The notes under the pieces are model-generated. The model did no database searches and had not been told where the DNA came from. It worked only from the letters and a program-made list of their open reading frames with translations. This document shows, piece after piece, positions 1 through 11,227 of a stretch of DNA of 64,000 bases. Source of the DNA: Voacanga thouarsii (Eukaryota; Streptophyta; Magnoliopsida; Gentianales; Apocynaceae); assembly GCA_026120185.1 (NCBI GenBank), contig JANUWF010002208.1, positions 186,001 through 250,000 on the forward strand. The letters run 5' to 3'. Position 1 is the first letter of the stretch; each line of letters opens with the position of its first letter. A program made the translations under genes and the position numbers.

Positions 1-7
1 TTGACAT

Positions 8-2316
8 GATGCACGTGACCGAGATGTAAAGATAGAGAACATTTGCTAACTTTATATGCACTTGTAATGCAAATAATTAGGTCTTTAATTAAACACATTA
101 TTACTCCACTATTTTTTCTCAAACGAATAGCCCCCACTATTGATTCGAGAAAGCCCGTTGGAAGCTTTCCTAGTGGACAAGTATCCAAATTTCTCAAGAA
201 TAACCTTGGGTTTGCCCAACACGCCACCCTTGAGTTCAATGGTAGTTATCTAATACAAATTATTTCGTATGTAATTACCGGATCATTAGGTGATTAACAT
301 CTTTTAATCTTAAAGCCTTTTAAGCTACACCAATATTTCTTCTAAATTTATTTATGCATGAGTTAGCCTAATCGGGATAAAGAATTTAGTTAAACCCGAT
401 GCATTAATCAGGAATTTAATTCCATAGCTTGAACATGCCCGATGTCGAGTAGGCTTGGGTTAGCCCAACAACCTGGTCTCGAAGAAAGGACTCTCATTCT
501 TACTATATTGAGGAATTAGGTTTAATATTAATTGAGGGATCTATTCATTTTAGTGATTTCATCAAATGACATGTATATATATATATCAATAAATCACATA
601 AATTGATAATCATGGTAATAAAGTGATTATGTGGTATGGTTATGGTCTTTTCCTAAATTAATTTCCTCAAGCAAAAAAGGAAATTAACATGGTTAACCCT
701 ATGTGTTCATGCATGATTTAAGTAAAAGGTCTTACCATCTTGTCTTTTTTTGGCTGCCATCTCCAAAATTAAAATTATTATATTGCTATCTAACCTATGT
801 AATCTAATTATATAAATTTCCTAAATAGTGAAACCTCGAGTTACATTTGAGGAGAGTTAGATGAGAATAGAATTACACAAGAATTTTAAAGAAGGCAGGA
901 CTCGCAGATCCTATTTAATAAAACCAAAACTATAAAGTTGCATGAAGATATATAATTTGGTTTTAGTCCATAACCATGTACCATGCCATTAATTATGCTT
1001 AAACAAAAATTAAATGTATAATTTTATTATTCCAAAATCACTATTTTGAAAAATAAAACCAATTCTAAAATTAATATTTTAGATTTATTTTCTAGAACCA
1101 TATTCTAGAAATTTAATTAGGATAAAATCTAAAATCAATATTTTAGAAAATTTATTAATTGCTAAAATCACATTTTAGGAATTAAATAATAATATATAAT
1201 CTAAAATCAATATTTTAGAAAATATTTTAATTTTCAAAATATAATTTTATCCCAAATCATGGGTTCCATTTAAAAACTAATCATAATTAGATTTAATTCT
1301 CAAAATGAGAATTAATAAAAAAAAACTTAGTTTTTTATATATATCTAAAATCAATATTTTAGATAATATATATTAATTTCCAAAACCAATTTTAGAAATT
1401 AATCTTGATTAGACCCAAAACATAATTTTTGGGAAGCTTTGGGAACAAGTGAAAAAGAGAAAAAAAAAACTCGTGGGCCACCAAGGGAAAAAAACAAACG
1501 AAATGATTTTTTTTTTTTATATATATAACAAACAAAATTGCATCTTGGGGATCATCCTCCCCATGATCACCCATGTGAGCCACGCTTTGGGAAGCTAGTC
1601 ACAAGCGTGCCACAACTTGGGGCGAATTGTGCCTCAAGCCGTGGTTTTTTTTTTTTTTTTTAACATCTTCGTTCTTTTCTAGAAACTAGTTCTGGATCAT
1701 TTTCTCTTCAATTTTGCAGCGTTTCTCAGAGAACAGACATTTTGTTTGTCTTCATTTAGCAGTGTTCACAAACTTGCAATTAAAAACCTCAACAATTTCT
1801 ATCTACATTCAATTTTTACAAAATAAATAATCTGTTATGCAAAAAATTAAACCAGACAGAAAAAATTCTTACTTCGCAAAAGCAGAATACACAAAAACAT
1901 ATTTTCTATGTTGAAACGAAACTGTAATTTTCAGAAAACTAACTTTCTTGAAAATTAAACAAGTTTAGAACACAACAGAGACCTACGATCCTTAAAACAA
2001 TTTCAAGAAATAAATTGAACTGGTTTTCAGAAAAAATAGTGCATTCTGCAAGCACCTTTCAGAACACAAGCATTGACCCAGAACAGAAACAATTTCAATC
2101 CAAATGAATTACAGAAACAATTTCTATAATCTAACTATGTGCGTGAAACAATTTCAAACATTGGCAAGGAAATAAAATAGAAAACAATTTTTAGAAACCA
2201 TGATTGCATCGTGAAACATTTCCACAATCTCTAAAAAATGTGACAAACAACACCCAGAATCATGTTCGAAACAATTTCATAGCATAAATGAACCTGTTAA
2301 AATCACAAGCAAGCAT
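8..2316 (-). other. CopA 5' untranslated leader
   Basis: Non-coding leader between primer site and gag start. Bases 8-1300 align with the CopC leader (22966-24100) and the CopD leader (53525-54600), for example the shared stretch on purine-rich gag leader around 130-300. Bases 1040-1400 hold a cluster of short inverted repeats built on TCTAAAAT...ATTTTAGA. Bases 1400-2316 are A/T-rich with homopolymer runs and repeated variants of AACAATTTC, and have no counterpart in CopC, where the equivalent part is deleted. No coding potential is seen. Confidence 0.7.
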
Positions 2317-2328
2317 ACTTTGATACCA
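2317..2328 (-). other. CopA primer binding site (initiator tRNA-Met type)
   Basis: On the minus strand this reads TGGTATCAAAGT, a slightly mutated match to TGGTATCAGAGC, the complement of the 3' end of plant initiator tRNA-Met. It lies one base from the LTR end, as expected for minus-strand DNA priming. Confidence 0.8.
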
Positions 2329-2329
2329 C

Positions 2330-4072
2330 TGAAGGGATTTCAGTAATGCTATAACACTTATAACAATAGAAAAGCAAAAAATCCTAGCCCAAAATCACAT
2401 GCATATGATTTAAACAGGCAAAAGAAATAAGCATGGGCCTTACCTCTGTCGTTCAAAATTTTCTTTCATGTTGAATGACTGAGGCGCGACCAAGATACAC
2501 TCGTTCAAAAACCAGTCTACACCAGCATCCAAGACGAGCTACTCCAATCTTAACGTAAGGTTGGCTCTGATAGTATCTACATGAAGGACTCAAGGAATCA
2601 AATTGAGTCTATGCTAGAAGACTTTCTTGACGGCTAGGGTTTGTTTCTGTGTGCCAAAGAGAAATGAGAGAGAGAAGAAGCTATGCATGTTCTGAATTCA
2701 CTGAGAGAACCATTCTCTTTGTTATATTCAAGTGCTCAATCACCATGGCATCATCTCTAGAATTCACCCATAAAAACTGTGTTTCTATGAATTCTAATCA
2801 AATTAGAATTCATAATTTGCAATTGGAAACCATAAGTTTTAGCAATCACAATTTGGTACAAAATTTATAACTAATTATAATTTAGCCACTATAACTTCTA
2901 TTTCTCAACATTAATCCCATAATGTTATCAAATAATATCTTGAGTACTTAATCCTCTATTGTGTGTGACCTATTAGGTTTCCTAGTTAATTGATAGTGAA
3001 TATGAATTAATCTAAATGTCTTTGAGATTAATAATCCTTAACAATTTAGAATTAACCTATTAATTCTAATCAGGATTGATTTATTAATTCATCAATTAAT
3101 AAACCTATACTCACTAAATCATGAGTGGTATCTAGCAACACATTATGATCACCCAAGAGTCCAGGAAGTCAAGTGGCTTGACATGAACCCTTCAATAACA
3201 AACTACAGTGTAATAAACTCCTTTCACCATACAATATCTCATTCAGTTTGGAGTACAGAATTAGTGCCAACTCTCTCCGGAATAAATATTAATTCTAACT
3301 CGAATATATTAGTACTTGTACCAAGAATCCACTATTCTACATGTGTATCAATTGAAACTATTTCTAATACACAATCACCTTGGCCAAGGGTTTTACGAGT
3401 AATAGTGTCAACAAGTAGTCATGAGATATTCACCCCTACTATTAGGAGTGGTGAATCCTTTATTGACCCACTCAACTACTTTCGTTTACCTCACATTGTA
3501 TCCAAGATCTATCCCATAGGCAACCCTCGATCTGGCTCCAGAGATTGGAATCAAAGTACAATGATCAGCAAACAAAGTACCTTGGAGATCTCAAGTCTAA
3601 GAATATTTGCACATTTGCTATAATGAGATTCTATCACTGACACAAAATAGTTATCCATGTGATTATCTCATAGCTAAGTAATCTAATGTACTTGTTCTAT
3701 TAACAAGCATCCGTGTGTTAACTTTGAGTATCATAATACTCACAAATGTGAAAACCACCACCTGATTAAATTAGGAAGTCTAACACGTAGTAGTATTAGT
3801 ACATTAATAATGTCATATCTCATTAATACTATGACTAGGGATTATTTAAGTACTAACACTATACAGTGTAGTAGGAATCTCACATCATGATCTCTATAAT
3901 GATTTCCTTAACAAAGTATTATACTAGGGACTTTATCTAACGGTTATTTTATATGAAAGTAAAGAAAACAAATTGAAAGATAAAAAAAGCATTGTATTAT
4001 AAAATAAATGTGTCATATACAAATTATAAATGATTGCCTCTAAGGCATAACAGTAACACCCACTTCCTTCAG
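2330..4072 (-). repeat. CopA 5' LTR
   Basis: The ends are the inverted hexamers TGAAGG and CCTTCA, and the inner end abuts the primer site. From about 2760 to 4050 it aligns with both CopC LTRs (17940-19200 and 24550-25820), so this is one family, whereas the first 400 bases (U5/R side on the minus strand) differ. The CopC copies end TGTTAG/CTAACA instead, so an alternative right end near 4056 is possible. ORFs of 73 and 146 codons in this LTR have partial counterparts in the CopC LTR, but only because the DNA is shared; they match no known protein. Confidence 0.8.
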
Positions 4073-5215
4073 TCTATTACCTGGCCTTGCTGGATGATTC
4101 CTCTTGACCTTCATCTTTCCTTTTTGTTCTAGCCGTTATAGTAGAGGCAGGTTTCTTGCCTTCAGCCTTAGCCTTGAGTAGTCTCTATTTTTTCTTATCT
4201 GTGGCATCCCTTAGTAAAATCCATTTATTATCTATCTAGATAAACCCCATCTTTTCAATGGTGTTCTTGCTATAGACATTTACCTTGGAAGGCTCAGGGG
4301 CAACCAAATTTAGATCCACACTGAAATGTTTGAATAGTTTAGTTAGGAGATTTCCAATGGGTAAAACTTTATTAGTGGTATTCCAGGATTGAGTTATTAA
4401 TCTTGCAGCAAAAAATCCAAAGTTAATCGTCCTACCCTCTGATAAGGTCATCATCACTACTATTTGCATATTGCTTACAGAGATTTTGTGCCTAAATATT
4501 GGAATAACTATGGTTGAAACTTTGTGATGAAGTGGTCTACCCATACCATTCAACTACATGGTATTGTGTTCACTTGAGTTTTTAAAACTCTTCCCGCCAG
4601 TGAACTTGCTCTCAATCCTCATTAACTCAAACAATCAGAATTCTCAAGTAGTATGTTCATCTCAAAAACCTATACTCCATCTCTAATATTAAAGATTCTG
4701 TTCAGCATTCGGTGGTCGAATTCAAAATTTACACCCCCAAACTAAGAGGGGTACCACTGCACTACAAAACCATCCCCTGTTTCCTCAAGTCATCCTCTTC
4801 TCAAATTTGAATAAAATTCCCAGACTAAAGCAGTGTACAATTTTTCACTCACGGATAATAGTTCTTCCCAACCAATTGATTCAAACAATTTTAGAACATT
4901 TGTGAAATTTAAAAAGGCATCCACATCAACCCGATAACCAATAACGATTGTTTTATTCCTAGATACCCAATCATTACAATTAGTCTAACATTTTGAGTAA
5001 AGAAATCGGGGTATCTGAGTGTCAATGCTTTCCTCCTTAGGTGGTTGCTCTAATGAAGCAGTTTAAGAGGTGGGTTCATCGACTGCCATATTTTTGTCCT
5101 TTTTCTTTCCAACTACTTGAGTAGCGGCGACTGATTTCTTTCCCATTGCTTTACCCTTCTTGGTCTCTTTTGCAATTAGTTTGGTCCCCTTACTGGTTTT
5201 TAGAAGTTTAGCCAT
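4073..5215 (-). pseudogene. SirA extra 3' ORF (putative plant transposon protein domain), broken
   Basis: The start is ATG at 5215, in a basic lysine-rich N-terminus that matches the start of the SirB extra ORF. A conserved block follows: IPRFLYSKC, NDWVSRNKTIV, then GWEELLSV and LVWEFYSNL. The last motif is typical of the plant family often called putative plant transposon protein (PF20167-like; named from memory of the family, not searched). The piece at 4236-4553 carries the C-terminal half of the domain (NFGFFAARL, LPIGNLLTKLF). It is broken by at least three stops and a frameshift near 4560-4740, and is truncated at its 3' end by the CopA LTR at 4072. The function of this family is unknown; in sireviruses the ORF behind pol is often called env-like. 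Confidence 0.75.
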
Positions 5216-5427
5216 GGCGGATGAAATTTTAAGGGTATAGTCTCTCTGGTTTTGGCATGAGAATGATGTTCAGAGGAAATATAGAGAGATGACAACTTTT
5301 GATTTTGAAAAAGAGAAAGTAATTCAAACAGGTTTAAAATCCTTTGGGCTTTACGAAGTATTGAGTGGATAAGTACAATCAAGTATATTGGAAAAGGTAA
5401 TTTTTCAGAGATTTGAAATGATATTTT

Positions 5428-5474
<47 letters not shown>

Positions 5475-5795
5475 TACTTGTGGCTGAAAAAAAAGCATAG
5501 ATATTTAGAGTTTCAAAATTTGAAAGGTTTGGGCATAGAAATTGTTCATCTGATTTCTCTATCCAAACGCGGATTACACTTAGCAATAAGATTATGTAAT
5601 TTTTGACTTGAAACTCAGTCCAAAATACCTATCTGATTTTGTTATAGGGTATTTTGATTTAGGAGATGGTTTTAGTGAGGGTTTTTAGATTCACGTCGTT
5701 TAATGTTAGCATCCAACATCTCCATCGAAAATCAGACTTCATTAGTTTCCTGCAAGAATAAAAAATTAACTAAAAAAAATGTTAATTTCATAATT
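5216..5795 (-). other. SirA spacer between pol and extra ORF
   Basis: About 580 bases between the end of pol and the start of the extra ORF, equivalent to the 435-base spacer in SirB (42351-42784). It holds the (GA)n tract at 5432-5471. A 128-codon ORF across it is serine/leucine-rich because of the microsatellite and has no family match. Confidence 0.6.
5432..5471 (+). repeat. (GA)20 microsatellite
   Basis: Uninterrupted GA dinucleotide run of 40 bases in the SirA spacer. It produces an artefactual serine/leucine stretch in the overlapping minus-strand ORF. Confidence 0.95.
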
Positions 5796-7274
5796 GGGTA
5801 ATTCCTAAGCCTCTCATTAGATGATTGAATCTATCTTCAACCAATAGTTTGGTGAATATATTGGCAAGTTAATCATTAGTAGAAATATATTAAACACAAA
5901 CATCACCTTTAAGCATATGATCTCGAATGAAATGATATTTAATCTCAATGTGCTTAGTTCTTGAGTGCTGAATAGGATTTTTAGTTAAATTTATAGCACT
6001 AGTGTTGTCACATAGAATGGGAACACACTTAAAATCAAGACCAAAATCGAGTAAAGTATGTTTCATCCATAAGATTTGAGCACAACAACTTCATGCCGCT
6101 ATATATTTAGCTTTAGTTGTTAAAAGAGACACACGAGCTTGCATCTTGCTGTACCAAGAAACTAATGAATGTAAAAAAAAATTGACAATGCCCATTTGTA
6201 CTTTTTCTTTCAACTTTACATCTTTCATAATTTACGTTTGTGTATCCTATAAGATCAAAAGAGTTTTTGAGGATACCATAGTCTATAATCATGTGTCCCA
6301 ACTAAGTATCTAAAAATACATTTTACTGCGCATAATTGTGACTCTTTCGGATAAGATTGGAATCTTACATAAAGGCAAACCGAGAACATGATATCACGAC
6401 AGCTAGTAGTGAGAAATAGAAGGCTTCCAATCATACCTCGATGTTTTAATTCATCTACCTTCTTACCTTTTTCATCTTGATTAAGCTTTAATGAAGTGCC
6501 CATAGGACTACTGATTTCCTTTACCTGATTAATTTCAAACCTTTTAAACAATTCTTTAGCATACTTTATTTAATTTAGAAAGATCATATCCTTGGTTTAA
6601 TTAATTTGTAACCCGAGAACGAAGTTAAGTTCTCCCATCATGCTCATCTCATACTCTTGCTGCATAGTCTTAGCAAACTTCTTACATAAAGATTCGTTAG
6701 TAGCTCCAAAGATATTGTCATCAACAAATATTTGAACAATCAAGAGATCATTAGATTTTTCAAAATTGATGAACAATGTAGTGTTAATAACACCTCTTGA
6801 AAATCTGTTTGAAAGAAGAATGCCACTAAGTTTTTCATACCAAGTACAAGGAGCTTGTTTTAAACCATAAAGAGTTTTGGAAAGTTTGAAGACAAGATTT
6901 GGAAAATATTCATGAATAAAACTAAGAGGTTGCTCTATATATACTTCTTCTTCAATAAAACCTTTTAGAAAGATGCTTTTAACATCCATTTGATAGAGCA
7001 TGAAATCTTTGAAAGATGCAAAAGCAAGAAATATTCTCATAGATTCTAGTCTAGTGACTGGTGCAAATGTCTTATCATAATCAATGCCCTCCTCTTAATT
7101 GAATCCTTGTGCAACAAGTCTAGCTTTTTTTTTTTTAATAACAACACCATGGTCATTAAGTTTATTTTTAAATACCCATTTGGTGCCAATCACAGAATGG
7201 TCCAGTGGTCTAGGAATAAGTTTTCAAACTTGATTTCTCTTATATTGATTTGATTATTCTTGCATGGCCACAAA
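5796..7274 (-). pseudogene. SirA pol, 3' half: reverse transcriptase and RNase H
   Basis: Minus-strand copia RT followed by RNase H. RT pieces at 7040-6597 include YQMDVKSIFLKGF, KTLYGLKQAPCTWYE and the catalytic FVDD (about 6718-6729). The D-D pair is intact here, unlike SirB. Pieces at 6551-6255 and 6301-6113 carry the connection domain (RFEINQVKEISSP) and the start of RNase H; the end (5800-6060) aligns with the SirB 42785-43060 region. The pieces are in at least two frames, with stops including one near 6570 and a T-run indel near 7125. The reading upstream (VIGTKWVFKNKL) is interrupted at 7279 by the solo LTR and resumes at 9107. Confidence 0.85.
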
Positions 7275-7279
7275 CCATA

Positions 7280-9101
7280 TGTTGGGATGTATGCCCTCTT
7301 AGACTAGATTTCTGATGTAAAAGTCGAATGTTTTAAAAAAAGAATTTATTTTCAGAAATTATTTGTGAATTTACAATTTTATTTGTGCACAATTACGTTT
7401 GGAAAAAACCCATTGTGTTTAAGTAAGTGGTCCATATGAATGGAGGTCTTTCACAGTAAGGTATGGATCATAGGTTACTTAGCACATAAACTTTTGTTTT
7501 TAACTGATTGATGAGAATGAGAATCTCATCATGTCTAGGTTATTATGTTGTGAATTCTAAATGGAGAATGGCTTACCTTTAGCCAGTGAGTAGTCCACTC
7601 ACTTCATGACATAAGCGTATTTCGAATACATAGAACAGGACTAGTAGTAATGGTTTCTAAAAGAACTATATGGTAGAAACCTAGATTACTACCACTACAG
7701 CGTGGACTAGTACTCTATGACTTAAGTATGAGTTGGTGGTCTGACGAAGCTGGAAGCGTATACTTTGATATGCTATAGTTGAGGTTCTATCGTAGGGCCA
7801 ATATACTTGCATGTTGGGTATGTGTGACTAGTTAGTTAAAACAGACTTGTACAAGATAGTTTCTATATTATATCGCCCTTTGTGGTTGTCTGAATGATCT
7901 AAATATCCAAGACCCTAGGAAACATGACTTGGATGTTTGCTTTAGGGTAGCTCTCTTGGAAAGCAGAAACAATCCAGGAAGTCGTGGATCATTGGACTAT
8001 AGGCCTAAGGATGGTAGATGTCATTTAGAGAGATGTTAGTACACTTTTTCTTCTCTGAATGTACGTCGATGTATAGAGGGGTATTTTAGTCATTACACCT
8101 GTAGGTCGGAGACTTTGCTAACACAACATTGTCCTTGGGGTCAATATTTACTTATGGTGATATTAGAAAATATTTAAAATGCAAAATATATCTATTTATA
8201 TGGCAAAGGTATTTTGATCATTTTAGTAGCCAAGACAGTGTATCTTTTAGTCCTCAGTATAGACCGTGAGTCTTAATTAAATACAGGCTAAGGAATTGAT
8301 CTTAAATTAAATGGATTTTATTTTATTTAAGTAGTCTGATTTAATTGTTGGACTAGAATAAAATAAAGGTCCATGGAGAGAGAATTAATTAAATTAGTTT
8401 AGTGGGTTAATTAATTATTCAGGGTTTTGGCTCAGTTTGAATAATTAGGGATTAACTTGGGACTAAACTAAAATAGGCTTATTTATTAGACTAGTTTATT
8501 TGGGCTGAAAAATTAATTATTTGCTGGGCCATTAAGTTGGTTCTAATTAGAATAATTAATTAAGCCCAAAAGGTTAAACTAATAGTCCAATGGCCCAGTC
8601 CAGTTTAACCTAAGGTTTTATTTTGGTTAAACAGGAGGATTGGAAACAACGTCGTTATTACAGAACACTCATACTCTGAGACGGCTTCTTCTCTGGAAAA
8701 GGCCAGGTGTCTATCTCTCTCTCTCTCTCTCTCCAGAAAAATTCCCTAACCTGTTAGTTTTTCACCAAACAGTAGTTAGGTAGGCCATATATTGGAAGAC
8801 CGAGAGTTCGGCATTCACATACATGCAAAGGCGGAGTAGGAGGCTTGCAGGAATCGCACCAGAGACTTCCATCTACACATCTACCCCGATTGCGAACGTT
8901 CCGGTCCAACTACTTTTGAAAACCAAAAGGAGAGGTAAAATTTTTAAAACCTCGGGATTGGGACAGGGCGCAACCAGCGCCGGCTAGGGCTGCCAAAGAC
9001 GGCGCCGGCCATGCCCTGGAATCCTTGTTGTTGTTTTTCTAGTTTTTTTTATGTTCGCTTCCGTTACGTGCGGTATGTTTTCCCGCTTTTCTATACCTTC
9101 A
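7280..9101 (+). repeat. Solo LTR of the CopB family
   Basis: A 1,822-base LTR starting TGTTGGGATG and ending ACCTTCA. It aligns over most of its length with the CopB 3' LTR (31333-33253), both carrying CTCTTAGACTAG after the start, so the + orientation is assigned. Flanks are CCATA (7275-7279) and CCCTA (9102-9106), a target duplication with one mismatch. Removing the LTR and one flank restores a SirA segment equal in length to the matching SirB segment (44260-44298). No internal region remains, so LTR-LTR recombination is inferred. A (TC)n run lies at about 8711-8732 and a GCGCCGGC motif pair at 8977-9009. Confidence 0.88.
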
Positions 9102-9106
9102 CCCTA

Positions 9107-10690
9107 AATAATCACACAAAGCCACATCAATGTAATCAAGTTCAATACTTAACAGTAAAGCAAGATTATCAATAAAGTACCATCTGATTTTGTCACCACA
9201 GCTCGAATCTCTGATAATTTTTTTTTAGATGTCGGAGTTTGTATTTCCATTCCTTTGGTAAGCGTTGATCAACTTGATCTTCAGCTCTTTGCTCATTTTC
9301 CTCAGCTTGCTATTCTTCCAATTCTTTTTCTTTAGTGTGGTTATCGAGTGATGGAGCCTTATGCTGTTCAATAACATTTTCCTTTAAAGTACATACATCA
9401 TCATCATCTTTTCCAGAGGAGTATACATTAGATTCATCAAATACAAAGTGTACGGATTATTCCACACATAGAGCTCTTTTATTGTATACTCTATATGCCT
9501 TTTTGTTGGAAGAGTATCCAAGAAATATAGCTTCATCCGATTTGCTATCGAATTTGCCAAGGTTGTCTCGAGTATTGAGAACAAAATATTTGCATTCAAA
9601 AACTTTGAATTATGAAATAGATGGGACCTTGTTAAATATAAGTTCAAAGGGTGTTTCCCTAAGAAAAGGCCTTAACATAACTCTGTTTACAATATAGCAT
9701 GCGGTATTTACAGCTTCTGCCCAGAAATATTTTGAAAGGGAATTTTCACAAAGTATTGATCTTCCCATTTCTTGAAAAGTCTTATTTTCCCTCTCAACTA
9801 CACCATTTTATTGAGGATTTTTTGCAGTTGAAAATTTATGAAAAACACCATTCTCGTCACAAAATTTTGTTAACTCATAGTTGCAAAATTCTCTTCAATT
9901 GTCACTTCTAATTGAAATCAATTTGCTCCCAAGGGAATTTTAAATATGATTGAGTAGTTTTGAAAATTTAGAGAATGCTTCATCCTTTTGTGGAAGAAAC
10001 AAAGTCTAAGTGAATCTTGAAAAATCATCTACTAATTTATAAGCGTACCTTTTACTACCAAGGCTAGTGCTCCTCGTAGGTCCAAATAAAGCTATATGAA
10101 TAAGTTCAAGAGGTTTTGATTTTGAAAACATTTTCTTGGGTTTAAAGGTTGTTTTAGTTTGTTTTCCAAATTGGCAAGCATCACACAATCAGTGTTTATC
10201 AAATTTCATTTTGGGTAGTTCTTTAACAAACTCTTTTGAAGATAATCTATTTAGTAAATCAATTGATAAATGGCCTAGCTTTTTATGCCAAAGGTAGCCA
10301 TCATCATCATTCATGGAAAGATATTTTATATCATAAGCAATACGATCATCAAGATATAATACATAGACATTACCAATATGATTCGTAACGAAGATGATTT
10401 CATCACTAGAATTATCAACGATAGTGTATGAATCTTTTCAAATTTAACTTTAAAACCATTGTCACATAATTGACTAATACTAAGCAAGTTGTACTTCAAT
10501 CTATCAATCAACAACACTTACCTAATAATAGTGGAGGATCCCTTAACAACATTACCTATGCTGAGAATTTTTCCCTTTTTCTTGTCTCCAAATGTGACAA
10601 ATCTATCATTTGCAGTTTGAATGTCCTCCATTAGTGCTGCATTTTCGATCATGTGTGTAGAGCATCTACTATCTAAAAACCACTTTGTAG
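9107..10690 (-). pseudogene. SirA pol, 5' half: protease and integrase
   Basis: Minus strand, read from right to left. The protease remnant near 10690-10640 reads LDSRCSTHM, where a working copia protease has DSG. Pre-integrase residues include the LLSISQLCDNGFKV block (10517-10440) and CDACQFGKQ (about 10166-10188). In the integrase core, the first catalytic Asp of the H-x-D-L-F-G-P motif is Ala (IHIALFGP, codon 10090-10092). The second (RSDN) and third (NGVVERE) motifs survive. The C-terminal part (LDTLP region, 9384-9647) is readable as FDSKSDEAIFLGYSSNKKAY in pieces. Frameshifts near 9900 and 10440 and several stops break it. Confidence 0.83.
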
Positions 10691-11227
10691 AGCTCATCTT
10701 TTGTGGTAAACATACCTATATACAAGATGGAAGAGTGACTTTTGGTACCATTCTTTCTTGGGTCCTCGGGGGTTAGTAATGGTTCCTTTAATTCTCCACA
10801 CTGTTTTCACTCCGAAGTGTACTTTCTTCCTAATATAACACTTAGATGCGTTGTGTCCACCTTTACCACAATATGTGCAACAAGTATGAGTTATATATGA
10901 AGAGCTACCTTTTACAAAATGAGATTTGTAATTTTTAGCTTTGTTCATATGCCTATATCCGAGACCATTTCTATCTCTAGCTAAACGTTGCATTCTAAGC
11001 AATCTGTCTTGATTATTTTTGCCATTTGTGAACTTCTCAATGCATGTAGAAAGATCATCAACTCACTTTTTCATGCCATCAAAATCATTAAGCATAATTT
11101 CAAGAGATATTACTTTATCACATAAGGATTTGTTCTCAAGTAACATACAATGCAAAGAAGTTGAGATAACATCCTTTTCAATGTATGAACAATTAATGGA
11201 ATCAAGTAGAGTTTTGTTCTTACTCAA
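10691..11227 (-). pseudogene. SirA gag, C-terminal part with zinc knuckle
   Basis: An open stretch at 11002-10694 carries a perfect CX2CX4HX4C nucleic-acid-binding knuckle (CTYCGKGGHNASKC). It is preceded by one copy of the GLGYRHMNKAKNY segment that is tandemly repeated in SirB. Upstream (11003-11227) a charged, leucine-rich segment matching the SirB gag coiled-coil region is readable (FTNGKNN, SLEIML) with one stop. The gene is cut at 11228 by the AthA 5' LTR, so the N-terminal half is missing from this place. Confidence 0.82.

Larger units (their letters stand above)
1..4072 (-). mobile_element. CopA: 5' part of a Ty1/copia element
   Basis: Only the 5' end of this minus-strand element is inside the window. 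The first seven bases are the reverse complement of the gag start (ATG TCA A), the same start seen in CopC (22965) and CopD (53524). To the right follow a 2.3 kb untranslated leader, a primer binding site and the 5' LTR. The leader is collinear with those of CopC and CopD for its first kilobase, so the three belong to one family. The LTR ends inside the 3' ORF of SirA, so CopA inserted into SirA. Its own target duplication cannot be tested because the other end lies outside the window; the five bases after the LTR are GTCTA. The small ORFs here match no protein. Confidence 0.85.
4073..11227 (-). mobile_element. SirA: Sirevirus-like Ty1/copia element, internal region only
   Basis: Minus-strand copia relic with gene order gag, protease, integrase, RT, RNase H, then an extra ORF behind pol, the same layout and family as SirB. 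Both LTRs are outside the visible part: CopA replaced the left end at 4072 and the AthA LTR interrupts gag at 11228. A solo copia LTR (7280-9101) splits the integrase/RT linker. Reading-frame pieces fall in several frames, so it is much more decayed than SirB and is probably the oldest element in the left half. Confidence 0.85.

Noticed and set aside
3183..3623. 146-codon ORF in the CopA LTR with a relative at 18342
   Set aside because: It lies in LTR DNA of a copia family, the relative is truncated, and no known domain is recognisable; similarity is from shared LTR ancestry.
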